Source of the DNA: Vulcanimicrobium winogradskyi
GTDB lineage: Bacteria > Vulcanimicrobiota > Vulcanimicrobiia > Vulcanimicrobiales > Vulcanimicrobiaceae
NCBI GenBank assembly: GCA_003134965.1
Contig: PLDA01000002.1
Span: 1,860,001 to 1,924,000, forward strand
Length of the DNA stretch: 64,000 nt
Reading direction: 5' to 3'
Under the pieces are notes generated by a model. That model worked only from the letters and a program-made list of their open reading frames with translations. It had not been told where the DNA came from and searched no databases. Shown here one piece after another: positions 42,092-50,961 of this stretch. Every line of letters begins with the position of its first letter. The first letter of the stretch is position 1. A program made the translations under genes and the position numbers.

Positions 42092-43420
42092 ATGTGGAAT
42101 AAGCTCAAGAGGCCGGTTCAGTCGGTCCTCCTGTTGGCCTTGGTCGGCCTCTGCGTATGGGCGATCGTGCCTATCCAGAAGAAGATCCACCTCGGCCTCG
42201 ACCTCCAGGGCGGCGCTCGCGTCCTGCTTCAGCTCAACACGACCAAGGACGTGCCGAAAATCACGCCCGAGGTCCAGAATCAAGTCGAGCTGGTCATCGA
42301 CAGGCGCGTCAACAGCATGGGCGTCTCCGAGCCCGTCATCTCGAAGGCCGGCTCCGACCGGCTGCTGATCGAGGTGCCGGCCGTCAAGAACGCCGACCAG
42401 CTGGAGAAGCTCCTCAAAGAGGTCGCGGTGCTGGAGTTCAAGATCCTGCCGCAAAAGGTCAGCCAGCGCGCGCGCAGCGATCCGAAGTACGCCGGCACCG
42501 TCGGCCTCAAGCCGGGGCAGGCGAGCCAAGCCTACCTGGACGGCGGCCCCGTCGTCTACAGCGGCGCGGAGCTCAAGAGCGCGTCACCGGGTTTTGGTAC
42601 GACCGGCGAGCCGCAGGTCAACTTCGTCACCAAGGACTCGGTGAAGTTCGCCAAGATGACCCATGAAAACACCGGGAACATCATGGGGATCTTTCTCGAC
42701 AAGAAGTGGGTCAGCGACGCGACGATCGAGTCCACGATCTCCGACAGCGGCTTGATCCACGGTTCGTTCACCGAAGAGCAGGTCACGACGCTCGCCAACG
42801 AGCTGAACGCCGGCGCGCTGCCCGTCCCGGTGACGATCATCGAGAAGGACGACGTCGGTCCGATTCTCGGCCAAGAGGACTTGCAGAAGTCGCTCCTCGC
42901 GTCGATCGTCGGCTTGGGGTTGGTGCTGATCTTCATGGCGGCCGTGTACCGCCTCCCCGGCGTGCTCGCCGACCTCGCGCTGGTCGTGTACGTGCTCGCG
43001 CTGCTGGCGCTGCTCTCGGTCGCGCACGCGGTCCTGACGCTCCCCGGCATCGCCGGCTTCGTGCTCTCGATCGGTATGGCGGTCGACGCGAACGTCCTGA
43101 TCTTCGAGCGCATCAAAGAAGAGTTGTGGGCCGGGAAGTCGCTGCGCGTAGCGGTGCGCATCGGGTTCAAGCGCGCGTTCACCTCGGTCTTTGACTCGCA
43201 CTTCACGACGATCGTCGGTGCCGGCGTCCTCTACATGCTCGGCACCGGTACGGTGAAGGGTTTCGCCTACACGCTCTTCTGGGGTACCGCGTTCTCGCTG
43301 TTCACGGCTGTTGTCGTGACGCGGTTCTTCGTGGACGTCGTCGTCGAGAACAACCTCGCGACGTCCAAGAGCGCGTACGGCGCCGGCGGCAACGTCGCGC
43401 CGGCGGAGGTTCGCATCTAA
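42092..43420 (+). CDS. secD: Protein translocase subunit SecD
   Basis: A 442-residue RND-type protein with ATG start. One N-terminal helix, then HLGLDLQGGARVLLQLN (D1 motif), periplasmic P1 domain with VELVIDRRVNSMGVSEPVIS, and five C-terminal helices including LSIGMAVDANVLIFERIKEE (D4, essential Asp). SecDF uses the proton gradient to help pull secreted proteins out of SecYEG. Followed immediately by secF. Confidence 0.96.
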   Translation: MWNKLKRPVQSVLLLALVGLCVWAIVPIQKKIHLGLDLQGGARVLLQLNTTKDVPKITPEVQNQVELVIDRRVNSMGVSEPVISKAGSDRLLIEVPAVKNADQLEKLLKEVAVLEFKILPQKVSQRARSDPKYAGTVGLKPGQASQAYLDGGPVVYSGAELKSASPGFGTTGEPQVNFVTKDSVKFAKMTHENTGNIMGIFLDKKWVSDATIESTISDSGLIHGSFTEEQVTTLANELNAGALPVPVTIIEKDDVGPILGQEDLQKSLLASIVGLGLVLIFMAAVYRLPGVLADLALVVYVLALLALLSVAHAVLTLPGIAGFVLSIGMAVDANVLIFERIKEELWAGKSLRVAVRIGFKRAFTSVFDSHFTTIVGAGVLYMLGTGTVKGFAYTLFWGTAFSLFTAVVVTRFFVDVVVENNLATSKSAYGAGGNVAPAEVRI

Positions 43421-44770
43421 ATGTTCTTCCGTCGCCTCAACTGGAACGTCGTCGGGTGGTTCCGCACCGTCTCGGCGATCTCGTACGCAATCATCTTCGC
43501 CGGCCTGCTCTTCATGGGCTACCACTGGGTGAAGGACGGCTCGCCGCTGCGGCTCGGCCTCTCTTTCACCGGCGGCACCGACCTGACGATCAAATACAGC
43601 AAGCCCGTCACGAAGGATGCGCTCGCGGCCGCGCTCGCTAAAATCGGCGTCACCGACGCGCGCATCAATACGCTCTCGAAGCCCGGCGAACCGCTCGGCG
43701 AACGTTGGACGATCGAGACGCAGCATGACTTCGGCAACAATTCAGCGCCGCTCAACGCCGCGCTCGATTCGGTTGGTCCTCGCACGGACAAGGACAGGGA
43801 GGCCTCGGCGATCTCCACTGTCGGGCCGTCGCTCTCGCAAGAGTATCTGCTCAACGCGATCAAGGCGCTGGTCATCGCGATCGCGATCCAGTTCCTCTAC
43901 GTCGCGTTCCGCTTCGGCTGGAACCTGATCTTCGGCTGGGTCTGCGTCGTCGCGCTCGTGCGCGACTCCCTGATGATGATCGGCATCTACGCGATCGCCG
44001 GCCGGCGTGTCGACGATGCATTCCTGGCGGCGGTGCTGACCGTGATCGGGTACTCGATCATGGACACCATCGTGATCCTCGACCGGATCCGCGAGAACGT
44101 CAAATTGATGGACGGCAAGCCGTTCGACACGATCGTCAACACGTCGATCCTGCAGACGATGACGCGTTCGGTGAACACGCTCGCGACCGTCGTCATCACG
44201 CTGGTGGCACTGCTGGCGTTCGGCGGCGCCTCGCTGCAGAACTTCGCCTTCGCGCTGCTGGTCGGGATCTGCTCCGGCGGCTACCACTCGATCTTTTTCT
44301 CGGCGCCGCTCGTCGCGGTGCTGCAGAAGCGCACGAAGCGCAGCTCGATCTTCCGGCGCTCGTCGCTGGCGGGCCAGCCGAAGAGCGTCGCCGCGGCCCG
44401 GGGCGGCGCGGCCGGCGCAGCGGCGGCGCAGCGCGACCGCGAAGCCGTCGCTGCGGCACGCCGCGCTCGGCGCGACCTCGAGCGCCAGGGCGCATCGCGC
44501 AAGACGGTGCCGCCGCCGCGCTACAAGCGCTCGCAAAAGGACATCGACTTCGAACAGCTGGAGAACCGCAACTTCGGCGCCGAGCTCCCGCGCAAACCGG
44601 CGCCGGAAGCGGAACACCACGCCGCGGAAAGCGAGATCGACCCGCTCGACGCGCAGACGATGGGCCTGCACGACGAAGCGGCGGAGCTCGGTCACGAAGA
44701 GATCACGCTGAACCTGGGCGACGACCCGTTGGCCCCCGAACCCGAACCCGAACCCAAGACGATCCCGTAA
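43421..44770 (+). CDS. secF: Protein translocase subunit SecF with long C-terminal extension
   Basis: A 449-residue protein. Residues 1-300 are a normal SecF: LGLSFTGGTDLTIKYS, six helices, and VIGYSIMDTIVILDRIRENV. After residue about 305 comes a 145-residue cytoplasmic tail rich in Ala/Arg (AAARGGAAGAAAAQRDREAV), then acidic segments ending in EPEPEPEPKTIP. Such tails are variable and not part of the pump. ATG directly follows the secD stop. Confidence 0.94.
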   Translation: MFFRRLNWNVVGWFRTVSAISYAIIFAGLLFMGYHWVKDGSPLRLGLSFTGGTDLTIKYSKPVTKDALAAALAKIGVTDARINTLSKPGEPLGERWTIETQHDFGNNSAPLNAALDSVGPRTDKDREASAISTVGPSLSQEYLLNAIKALVIAIAIQFLYVAFRFGWNLIFGWVCVVALVRDSLMMIGIYAIAGRRVDDAFLAAVLTVIGYSIMDTIVILDRIRENVKLMDGKPFDTIVNTSILQTMTRSVNTLATVVITLVALLAFGGASLQNFAFALLVGICSGGYHSIFFSAPLVAVLQKRTKRSSIFRRSSLAGQPKSVAAARGGAAGAAAAQRDREAVAAARRARRDLERQGASRKTVPPPRYKRSQKDIDFEQLENRNFGAELPRKPAPEAEHHAAESEIDPLDAQTMGLHDEAAELGHEEITLNLGDDPLAPEPEPEPKTIP

Positions 44771-44776
44771 TCGGCC

Positions 44777-46777
44777 GTGCGGGAGAAAAAACTTCCGCCG
44801 CCGACCCCGTCAGAAGCCGCCTTCGAGCGGCTTCTGGCGGAGGATTCGCATGTGTCCACCCACGTGTCCACCCCTGATGTCACCCTGACCCTTCGACAGG
44901 CTCAGGGTGACAAGTCGAAGGGTGAACCGACGGGGGCAGACGCGTTTCTCGATGGGTTGTATGCGCGTTCCCGTGAGTACCTCGACCGAGATCCGTACGC
45001 GACGATCGGCGAGGCGTCGGGCTTCAACACGAAGGTCGTCGGCGTCACGTTCGAAGGCCGCCAGGACGTCGTCGGCGGCGTGCGCGAGGGCGCTGCGCTC
45101 GAGTTGCGCCGCGATCCCGGCAACGTGTATGACCCGAATGCGATCGGCGTGTGGTTCGGCGCGCTGCAACTCGGCTTTCTCCGGCGGGAGATCGCGCTGC
45201 GCGTCGCGCCGAACATCGACGGCGGTGAGCGCTACACCGCCGAGGTCACCGCGGTCACCGGCGGCGGCACGCGCAGCGTCGGGATCAACGTGTACGTGAC
45301 GCGCGAGCGCGATGCCGTGCGCAGGCCGGCTGCCGACCGCGGCGCGGTGCGCCGGGAGGACGTGTTGCACGCGCTGATCGGCGAACGCCCGCTGCGCGAG
45401 GCGCAGCGCGCCGTGCTGGAACGGCTCGACGCAGGGCGCAACACGCTCGCCGTACTCGGAACGGGTCGCGGAAAGTCGCTGTGCTTTCAGTATCCGGCGG
45501 CGGTTCGCGCGCTCGAGAGCGGCCAGAAGACCGTCGTGCTGTATCCGCTTCGCGCGTTGGCGAACGACCAGTACGAGGCGCTGATCCGGCGCCTCGAACC
45601 GCTCGGCATCCGCATCCACCGGGCCAACGGCGCGATCGAAGCCGGCGAACGCGCCGCGCTCAACGACGCGCTCGAAAGCGGCGACTGGGACGTGATCTGC
45701 GCGACCCCGGAGTTCGTGCAGTACCACCTCGACCGCTTCCGCGGCGATGCGTCACGGCCGTCGCTGATCGTCGTCGACGAGGCGCACCACCTCTCCGAGT
45801 CGACGCATCGCCCGGCGTACCAGCGCGTCGGCGAATCGATCGCCGCGCTTGGAAATCCGCAGGTGCTGGCGCTGACGGCGACCGCCGGCGAGGAGGCGTT
45901 CGCGAGGATTCGCGCGGCGCTGCGGATCGACGCCTGGGTGATCGATCCGACCGTCCGCGACAATCTCCACGTCGTCGACGCGCGCGGGACGACCAACAAG
46001 CTGGCGTATATCGAACGCGTCGTTCGCGACGGCGCGAAGGCGATCGTCTACTGCAACTCGCGCCTCGAGGCGACGCGAACCGCGGAGAAGCTCCACGGCT
46101 TGGCCGGCGCGGGGATCGCGTTCTACCACGCCGGCGTGGCGAGCGCGGAGCGCGCGCAGGTCGAGCGGTATTTTCGGGAGGGCGCGATCCGCGTCGTCGT
46201 CGCGACGTCGGCGTTCGGCGAAGGGATCGATCTCCCGGACGTGCGGCACGTCTTCCTGTACCACCTCAACTTCGACTTCACCGAGTTCAACCAGCAGGCC
46301 GGCCGCGCCGGCCGCGACGGCGCCGACGCGTCGATCCACCTGCTCTTCGGGGAGAAGGACCGGCACATCAACGACTTCATCATCGAACGCGCCGCGCCGA
46401 CGCTGGAGACGCTGCGCCGGCTGTACGCGGCGATGAAGCGGCTCACGTCCGACGGCACGCTACGCATGACGTACGCCGACATCGCGTCGACGCTCGATTT
46501 CGACCGCGTCGACGGCAGCACGGTCTCGGGTGCCGCGCGGATCTTCGCCGATGCCGGACTCGTCGCGCTCGGCGACGACGACGACGGCCGGTTCGTGCGC
46601 TTCCTCCCGGTCAGCGGCAAGGTCGATCTGACGGCGACGGAGCGGTACGCCGAAGGCGAGGCCGAGCGCGACGCGTTCGCGCGCTTCTGCGACGTTGCGC
46701 TCACCGCGCGCCCCGAAGTGCTCGAATCGCTGGTGGATCGGCCTATCTACCCGAGCGGGGTCGACCTGCTGCGCTGA
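44777..46777 (+). CDS. HIRAN-domain RecQ-like DNA helicase
   Basis: A 666-residue protein with a GTG start six bases after secF. Residues about 85-170 form a HIRAN domain (VVGVTFEGRQDVVGGVREG, NVYDPNAIGVWFGALQLGFL), which in other helicases binds DNA 3' ends. The RecA-like core shows Walker A GTGRGKSLCFQYP, DEAH box VVDEAHHLSE, motif III LALTATAG, motif V TSAFGEGIDLPDV and motif VI QQAGRAGRDGAD. A RecQ-type winged helix may follow (MTYADIASTLDFDRVDGSTV). It is probably a repair helicase. A dispersed repeat is inserted in frame near residues 35-50. Confidence 0.88.
   Translation: MREKKLPPPTPSEAAFERLLAEDSHVSTHVSTPDVTLTLRQAQGDKSKGEPTGADAFLDGLYARSREYLDRDPYATIGEASGFNTKVVGVTFEGRQDVVGGVREGAALELRRDPGNVYDPNAIGVWFGALQLGFLRREIALRVAPNIDGGERYTAEVTAVTGGGTRSVGINVYVTRERDAVRRPAADRGAVRREDVLHALIGERPLREAQRAVLERLDAGRNTLAVLGTGRGKSLCFQYPAAVRALESGQKTVVLYPLRALANDQYEALIRRLEPLGIRIHRANGAIEAGERAALNDALESGDWDVICATPEFVQYHLDRFRGDASRPSLIVVDEAHHLSESTHRPAYQRVGESIAALGNPQVLALTATAGEEAFARIRAALRIDAWVIDPTVRDNLHVVDARGTTNKLAYIERVVRDGAKAIVYCNSRLEATRTAEKLHGLAGAGIAFYHAGVASAERAQVERYFREGAIRVVVATSAFGEGIDLPDVRHVFLYHLNFDFTEFNQQAGRAGRDGADASIHLLFGEKDRHINDFIIERAAPTLETLRRLYAAMKRLTSDGTLRMTYADIASTLDFDRVDGSTVSGAARIFADAGLVALGDDDDGRFVRFLPVSGKVDLTATERYAEGEAERDAFARFCDVALTARPEVLESLVDRPIYPSGVDLLR
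44879..44926. repeat. Dispersed repeat inserted in helicase coding sequence
   Basis: Two opposed copies, beginning CACCCTGACCCTTCGACAGG and continuing to AAGTCGAAGGG, giving a near-palindromic element. It keeps the reading frame open and encodes TLTLRQAQGDKSKGE in the variable N-terminus before the HIRAN domain. Confidence 0.8.
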
Positions 46778-46806
46778 CGAACCCCGGCGGCAGACGGGAG
46801 GATCGC

Positions 46807-48609
46807 TTGCGAGTCTTTGCGGTCGTGCTGAGCGTGCTCTACGCGCTCGCGTACGGAGTGCCGACGGTCTTGTCGCTAACCGGTCACTACGGTTCGACCG
46901 GGATCGTCAAGGCCGGCGCGATCGGCACGTTGTCGCCGAATACCGACGTCAACACGGTCGGCAGCGTCAAACCCGGATCGCCCGCGGCCGCCGCGGGGAT
47001 CGTACCGGGCGATGTCGTCGTCCGGCAGCAGACCGAAGGCGCGCCGGCGTTCGAGCAGCTCTTCGACCGCGCCGTCGCAGGCCGGCCGCAACCGTACGCG
47101 GTCGTCCGCGACGGCCGGCACAGCGTGGTGATGCTGACGCCCCGCGCCCTGCGGCCTTCCGACGCCGAGTTCGCGCTGATCGTCGCGCAGCTGGTGCGCG
47201 GCTTCGCGATCGTGCTGGTCGGCGCGCTGCTGGTGCTGCTCCGGCCCAGCATCATGACGGCCGCGTTCTACGTGCTCTGCCTCCAGTTCGGCGAGCTGGC
47301 GCACCCGGGGGGCAACCTCGAGCTGGTCAACGCGCTGCCGCCGTTCTGGAAGCCGCTCTTCCTCGTGCTGACGTGTTTCGTCACCGGAGCCGGGCCGGCG
47401 GTCGCGGCGATCTTCTGCATACGGTTCCCGTCGGGTGAACCGCTGCCCTCATGGCGCCCGATCGAGAAGGCCATGGTCGCCGTCGCGGCCTTCACGATCG
47501 TGGACTACTTCGCCGCGCTTGCCGCCGGCTCTACGTTTACGCAGCTCGGGAGCCGGCTGTACGGTATCTTCAGCGTCGCCTCGTGGCTCAGCTATGCGGT
47601 CGCGACCGCTGCGTTCTTGGTTCGCTACCTGCACGCGTCGGGCGAGGATCGCGACCGGCTGCGCTGGGTGGCGATCGGTCTCGGGAGCTTCCTGCTCAGC
47701 TACGCGTTGTTCTGGATCTCACAGAATGTTGCGAGCGCGCCCGTCCAGCTCTCTACCTGGGCGCAGTTCGTCAACGTCCTGCCGCTGACCGTGTTGTACG
47801 CGGTCGTTCGGCACCGCGTGATCGACGTGCGGCTCGTCGGCGGACGCGCGCTGGCGTACGCGGCCCTGTCAAGCGTTCCGGTCCTGGCGTTCAAGCTGAT
47901 CGACGCATTGATCAGCCGACAACTGCAGCAGACGAAGCTCGCGCTCGTCGCGGAGGTCGTGGTCGCACTCGGCTTCGGTTTCTGGCTGAACGCTTCGAAG
48001 CGCAAGATCGACGACCTGATCGAGTGGATGTTCTTTCATGCCCGACGGATCGCCGAGGAGCGGCTGCGCCGCGTCGCCCGGCGGGTCGCGCACGCAACCG
48101 AGCGCGATGTCGTCGACGACATGCTCGTCCGCGAGCCGTTCGAAGCGCTGCAGCTGAGCGCGATCGCACTCTACCGGCGCGTCGACGGGGCGTACGTGCA
48201 GGCTGCGCACTGCGGGTGGCCGGACGGCGCGTTGGCGCAGGTCGATGGCAACGACACGCTCGCGCTCGAACTCGTCGCGACGCGCGAGCCGGTACCGATC
48301 GACGCGATTGCCTGGCAAGCCGCCCGAACGCTTTCCGCCGTGCGGCCGAGCCTGGCATTCCCGGTTATCGTACGCTACGAGGTCGCCGGGATGCTGCTGC
48401 TGGCTGAAAAGCGTGACGGCGAGCGGATCGACGGGCTGGAGGTTGCCGCCGTGCAATCCCTGGTGGTCGCCGCCGGGATGGCGTACGACCATCTCGACGC
48501 CGTCGATCAGGAACAGGTCGCCGACGGACTGCGCCGCGCGCTCGATGCAGCCCGCGCAGAGAACGAAACCCTGCGCGAACTGCTCGGGCGCGAGGCGTCG
48601 GGCGTCTAG
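46807..48609 (+). CDS. Membrane sensor with PDZ and GAF-like domains
   Basis: A 600-residue protein; TTG 46807 has GGGAGG about five bases upstream. First transmembrane helix residues about 3-20, periplasmic PDZ domain about 50-120 (VGSVKPGSPAAAAGIVPGDV), then about seven hydrophobic helices up to residue 400 (7TM-type core with VLYAVVRHRVIDVRLVGGRA). A GAF-like domain follows (LSAIALYRRVDGAYVQAAHC, LAFPVIVRYEVAGMLLLAEK) and a short coiled coil. No kinase or cyclase output is visible, so its downstream partner is unknown. Confidence 0.7.
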   Translation: MRVFAVVLSVLYALAYGVPTVLSLTGHYGSTGIVKAGAIGTLSPNTDVNTVGSVKPGSPAAAAGIVPGDVVVRQQTEGAPAFEQLFDRAVAGRPQPYAVVRDGRHSVVMLTPRALRPSDAEFALIVAQLVRGFAIVLVGALLVLLRPSIMTAAFYVLCLQFGELAHPGGNLELVNALPPFWKPLFLVLTCFVTGAGPAVAAIFCIRFPSGEPLPSWRPIEKAMVAVAAFTIVDYFAALAAGSTFTQLGSRLYGIFSVASWLSYAVATAAFLVRYLHASGEDRDRLRWVAIGLGSFLLSYALFWISQNVASAPVQLSTWAQFVNVLPLTVLYAVVRHRVIDVRLVGGRALAYAALSSVPVLAFKLIDALISRQLQQTKLALVAEVVVALGFGFWLNASKRKIDDLIEWMFFHARRIAEERLRRVARRVAHATERDVVDDMLVREPFEALQLSAIALYRRVDGAYVQAAHCGWPDGALAQVDGNDTLALELVATREPVPIDAIAWQAARTLSAVRPSLAFPVIVRYEVAGMLLLAEKRDGERIDGLEVAAVQSLVVAAGMAYDHLDAVDQEQVADGLRRALDAARAENETLRELLGREASGV

Positions 48610-48737
48610 CCCTCTTCCTCCTCTGCGGCTTCGGCTTCGTCGGATTCGCCTTCGGGGGCCGGCGCATCTCCCTCGAAGGTGTTCGGCGGAGGCTTTCCTG
48701 CCCCGCGGATGATCTCGGGATCGAGCAAAGTCGTCAT
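48606..48737 (-). CDS. Possible 43-residue acidic protein
   Basis: From ATG 48737 the product starts MTTLLDPEIIRGAGKPPPNT and ends in a Glu run. Its stop overlaps the convergent sensor gene by four bases. The length, opening and acidic tail look like a genuine small protein, but there is no homologue I recognise and no strong ribosome site. Confidence 0.35.
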   Translation of the reverse strand: MTTLLDPEIIRGAGKPPPNTFEGDAPAPEGESDEAEAAEEEEG

Positions 48738-48792
48738 GCTGGCGTCCCTTCGCAACCGATGCGCCGGCGTCCCGGTCGCCGCCCGCGTGTCG

Positions 48793-49284
48793 TTAGCCGC
48801 GGCAGGGAAAGCGCGGGAACTTCGCGCCGTCGACGGCGACCCAGCCGTTGTCGGCGCCGCGGTGCGTCGCGCAGTGGACATCGTGAAGCCCGGCGACGAA
48901 CGGACGCTGGCGCGGGCTGGTGAGAAAGTACTGTCCGTAGGCGAACACCGCCGCACCTCGCGGCGCGGTCACGCGGCCGTCGAGATCGTCGTTCGTCACG
49001 ACCTCGACCAGCGCCGTCCGACCGTCGGCGAGCGGGATGCGTAAGGGCAGGATCTGATGCCCGCCGTGCGGTCCGGCTCGCTGCGGCCGTGACGGGCCGA
49101 TCGTCGTGCCGCACACGACGACGTTGTCGACGGGCCCGTCGTGCTGTTCGGCGATCAGCGCCGCGAGCTGCGCGTTGACGCCGGCCGTGCAGGCGGACGG
49201 CACCGGAACGTCCTTCGCCGTGGCGGAACAGGCGCCGAGCGCGACCAGCGAGAGCGCGACCGCGGCGGCAAGGGTCGTACGCAT
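48793..49284 (-). CDS. Lipoprotein resembling DUF3465
   Basis: A 163-residue protein from ATG 49284 with lipobox LVALGAC. The mature part fits the DUF3465 pattern: VVVCGTTIGPSRPQRAGPHG, GHQILPLRIPLADGRTALVE, FAYGQYFLT and HDVHCATHRGADNGWVAVDG (the H..H...GW signature). Proteins of this kind bind small ligands or nucleic acids in the periplasm; function unknown. The divergent NTF2-like lipoprotein starts 65 bases away. Confidence 0.65.
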   Translation of the reverse strand: MRTTLAAAVALSLVALGACSATAKDVPVPSACTAGVNAQLAALIAEQHDGPVDNVVVCGTTIGPSRPQRAGPHGGHQILPLRIPLADGRTALVEVVTNDDLDGRVTAPRGAAVFAYGQYFLTSPRQRPFVAGLHDVHCATHRGADNGWVAVDGAKFPRFPCRG

Positions 49285-49349
49285 GCGGGGCGGGTTCGCT
49301 CGCCGTGCGGCAAGGGCCCTCGCGCCGGTCGAGACAATGCAGCGCAGAG

Positions 49350-49817
49350 ATGCGCGGGGAACGTCTCCTTCAAATCGCGGGGCTGGCGGTCGCGGCGGTC
49401 GTGCTGGGTGGCTGCGGCGGGGCGCGTCACACCCACGCTGCCGGCCCGCGCGCGACGGTCGTCGCGGCGTCGCCGCAGCGGGCCCCGCAGGACCCCGATC
49501 TGGCCGCCGTGATGGAGCGCTTCTACCAGCAGGTCGAGGGCCAGCACTGGGCGTTCGCCGACTACATGATCTCGCCGGCCTACCGGCTGGTGCTCGGGCC
49601 CGACGGCGTACGCGAGCGCTACAAAGGCCTCGCCGACCTCGACGTGACGCTGCAGCAGACGGCGGCATCGACCATCGTCGCGACGCTGAGCGCGAAGGAC
49701 AGCGCGAACCCTGCGCGCCGGCTCAGGTTCGTTGAAACGTCGCGACTGCTTTGGGACGGCGAGTATTGGACGATCGACTCGATCGCGCGCCGCGACCTCA
49801 GCCCCGGTACGCGTTGA
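49350..49817 (+). CDS. Lipoprotein with NTF2-like fold
   Basis: A 155-residue protein. ATG 49350 gives a clean lipoprotein signal with lipobox VLGGC; a GTG at 49305 would add 15 residues before it. Mature pattern MERFYQQVEGQHWAFADYMI, LGPDGVRERYKGLADLDVTL and LLWDGEYWTIDSIARRDL is NTF2-like. Function unknown. Its last 20 bases overlap the convergent glycosyltransferase gene. Confidence 0.65.
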   Translation: MRGERLLQIAGLAVAAVVLGGCGGARHTHAAGPRATVVAASPQRAPQDPDLAAVMERFYQQVEGQHWAFADYMISPAYRLVLGPDGVRERYKGLADLDVTLQQTAASTIVATLSAKDSANPARRLRFVETSRLLWDGEYWTIDSIARRDLSPGTR

Positions 49818-50961
49818 GCAGGGCTTCGGTGACCGGCGCGACGCGGAAACGCTCGGCGTCGGCACGCGCGCGTTGCGCCAGCTTCGTGCGGCGCGCGTCG
49901 TCGTGCAGCAGCGCGTCGAGTGCGTCGGCGAGCGCACCTTCGTCGCCCGGGCGTACCGCGACGCCGTTCGCGCCGTCCTCGAGCCACGCGCGCACGCCGC
50001 CCACGTCGAACGCGACGACGGGCCGTCCGCGCGCGAACGCTTCGATACCGACGTAGCCGAACGGTTCCGCCCACAGCGACGGAAGCGCGACGAGCGCCGC
50101 GCCGTCGATCGCGCGCCGAATCTGCTCGGGCGGCGCCGCACCAGGCGCGTCGAGCGAGACCCCCAACCGCGTCGCATCGTCGCGAACTTGGTCCAGCATT
50201 GGTCCGTCGCCGAAGGCGCGGACGACGGGCCGCCGTTTCGGCGCGATGCGCGCCACGGCGCGGACCAGCGCGCCGAGCCCCTTCTGCGGCACGACCCGGC
50301 CGGCGAAGACGACGGCGCGCGGCGGCGGCGTGCTGACGCGATCGACGTAGGCGTCGTCGGGGAGAGGGAGCGGGATCACCCTCACGCGCCGCCCCGGGAT
50401 CTCGTTGTGCGACGCCCGTTCCGCGAGGTACCGTGACGCGACGATCGTGGCATCGGCCGACGCGATCGCGTCGCGCAGGCGTTCGCGCCGGCGGATCAAG
50501 GTCAGCGTGCGGCGGCGCGGGCCGTACGCGCAGCCGTCGGTGAGCGAATGGACGGCGCAGGGCCGGCCGAGCTGCAGCGTGCAGATGCGGCCGCTGCGCG
50601 GGAACACGCGGTCGCCGTTGGGGCAGAACGCCCGGTGGTCGTGCACGTGGTACGCGAGCCGCGGCGCGGCGCGGAGCGCCTCGACGATCCCCGCGTCCAT
50701 CACGTTATGCGCGACCGCGACGTCGGGAGCGAACCCGGCCAGCGCCCGCAGCGCCTCCGCGCGCGCCGCCGTCCCGGGCGCGTCGTGCTCGTCGGCCCAA
50801 CCGATCTGCTCGCCGGTGACGCCGCGCGGCAGCGCGCCGAGTTCGCGCGCCAGGACATGGACGTGAGCGCCGCGGGCGACCAGCGCCGGCAGGACGATCT
50901 CCAGGTAGCGCTCCATCCCGCCCGCGGGATCGAGGCGCTCGACCGCGACGAGGATCCGCAT
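49798..50961 (-). CDS. Glycosyltransferase family 4
   Basis: A 387-residue protein; ATG 50961 overlaps the upstream TGA by one base. GT-B fold: N-terminal MRILVAVERLDPAGGMERYL, middle AVVFAGRVVPQKGLGALVRA and the donor-binding ALPSLWAEPFGYVGIEAF with the E-x7-E pair. A Cys/His cluster (HVHDHRAFCPNG, CTLQLGRPCAVHSLTDGCAYG) is typical of a GT4 subfamily that may bind metal. Adds a sugar from a nucleotide donor to a glycan. Last of three coupled glycosyltransferases. Confidence 0.88.
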   Translation of the reverse strand: MRILVAVERLDPAGGMERYLEIVLPALVARGAHVHVLARELGALPRGVTGEQIGWADEHDAPGTAARAEALRALAGFAPDVAVAHNVMDAGIVEALRAAPRLAYHVHDHRAFCPNGDRVFPRSGRICTLQLGRPCAVHSLTDGCAYGPRRRTLTLIRRRERLRDAIASADATIVASRYLAERASHNEIPGRRVRVIPLPLPDDAYVDRVSTPPPRAVVFAGRVVPQKGLGALVRAVARIAPKRRPVVRAFGDGPMLDQVRDDATRLGVSLDAPGAAPPEQIRRAIDGAALVALPSLWAEPFGYVGIEAFARGRPVVAFDVGGVRAWLEDGANGVAVRPGDEGALADALDALLHDDARRTKLAQRARADAERFRVAPVTEALLNAYRG

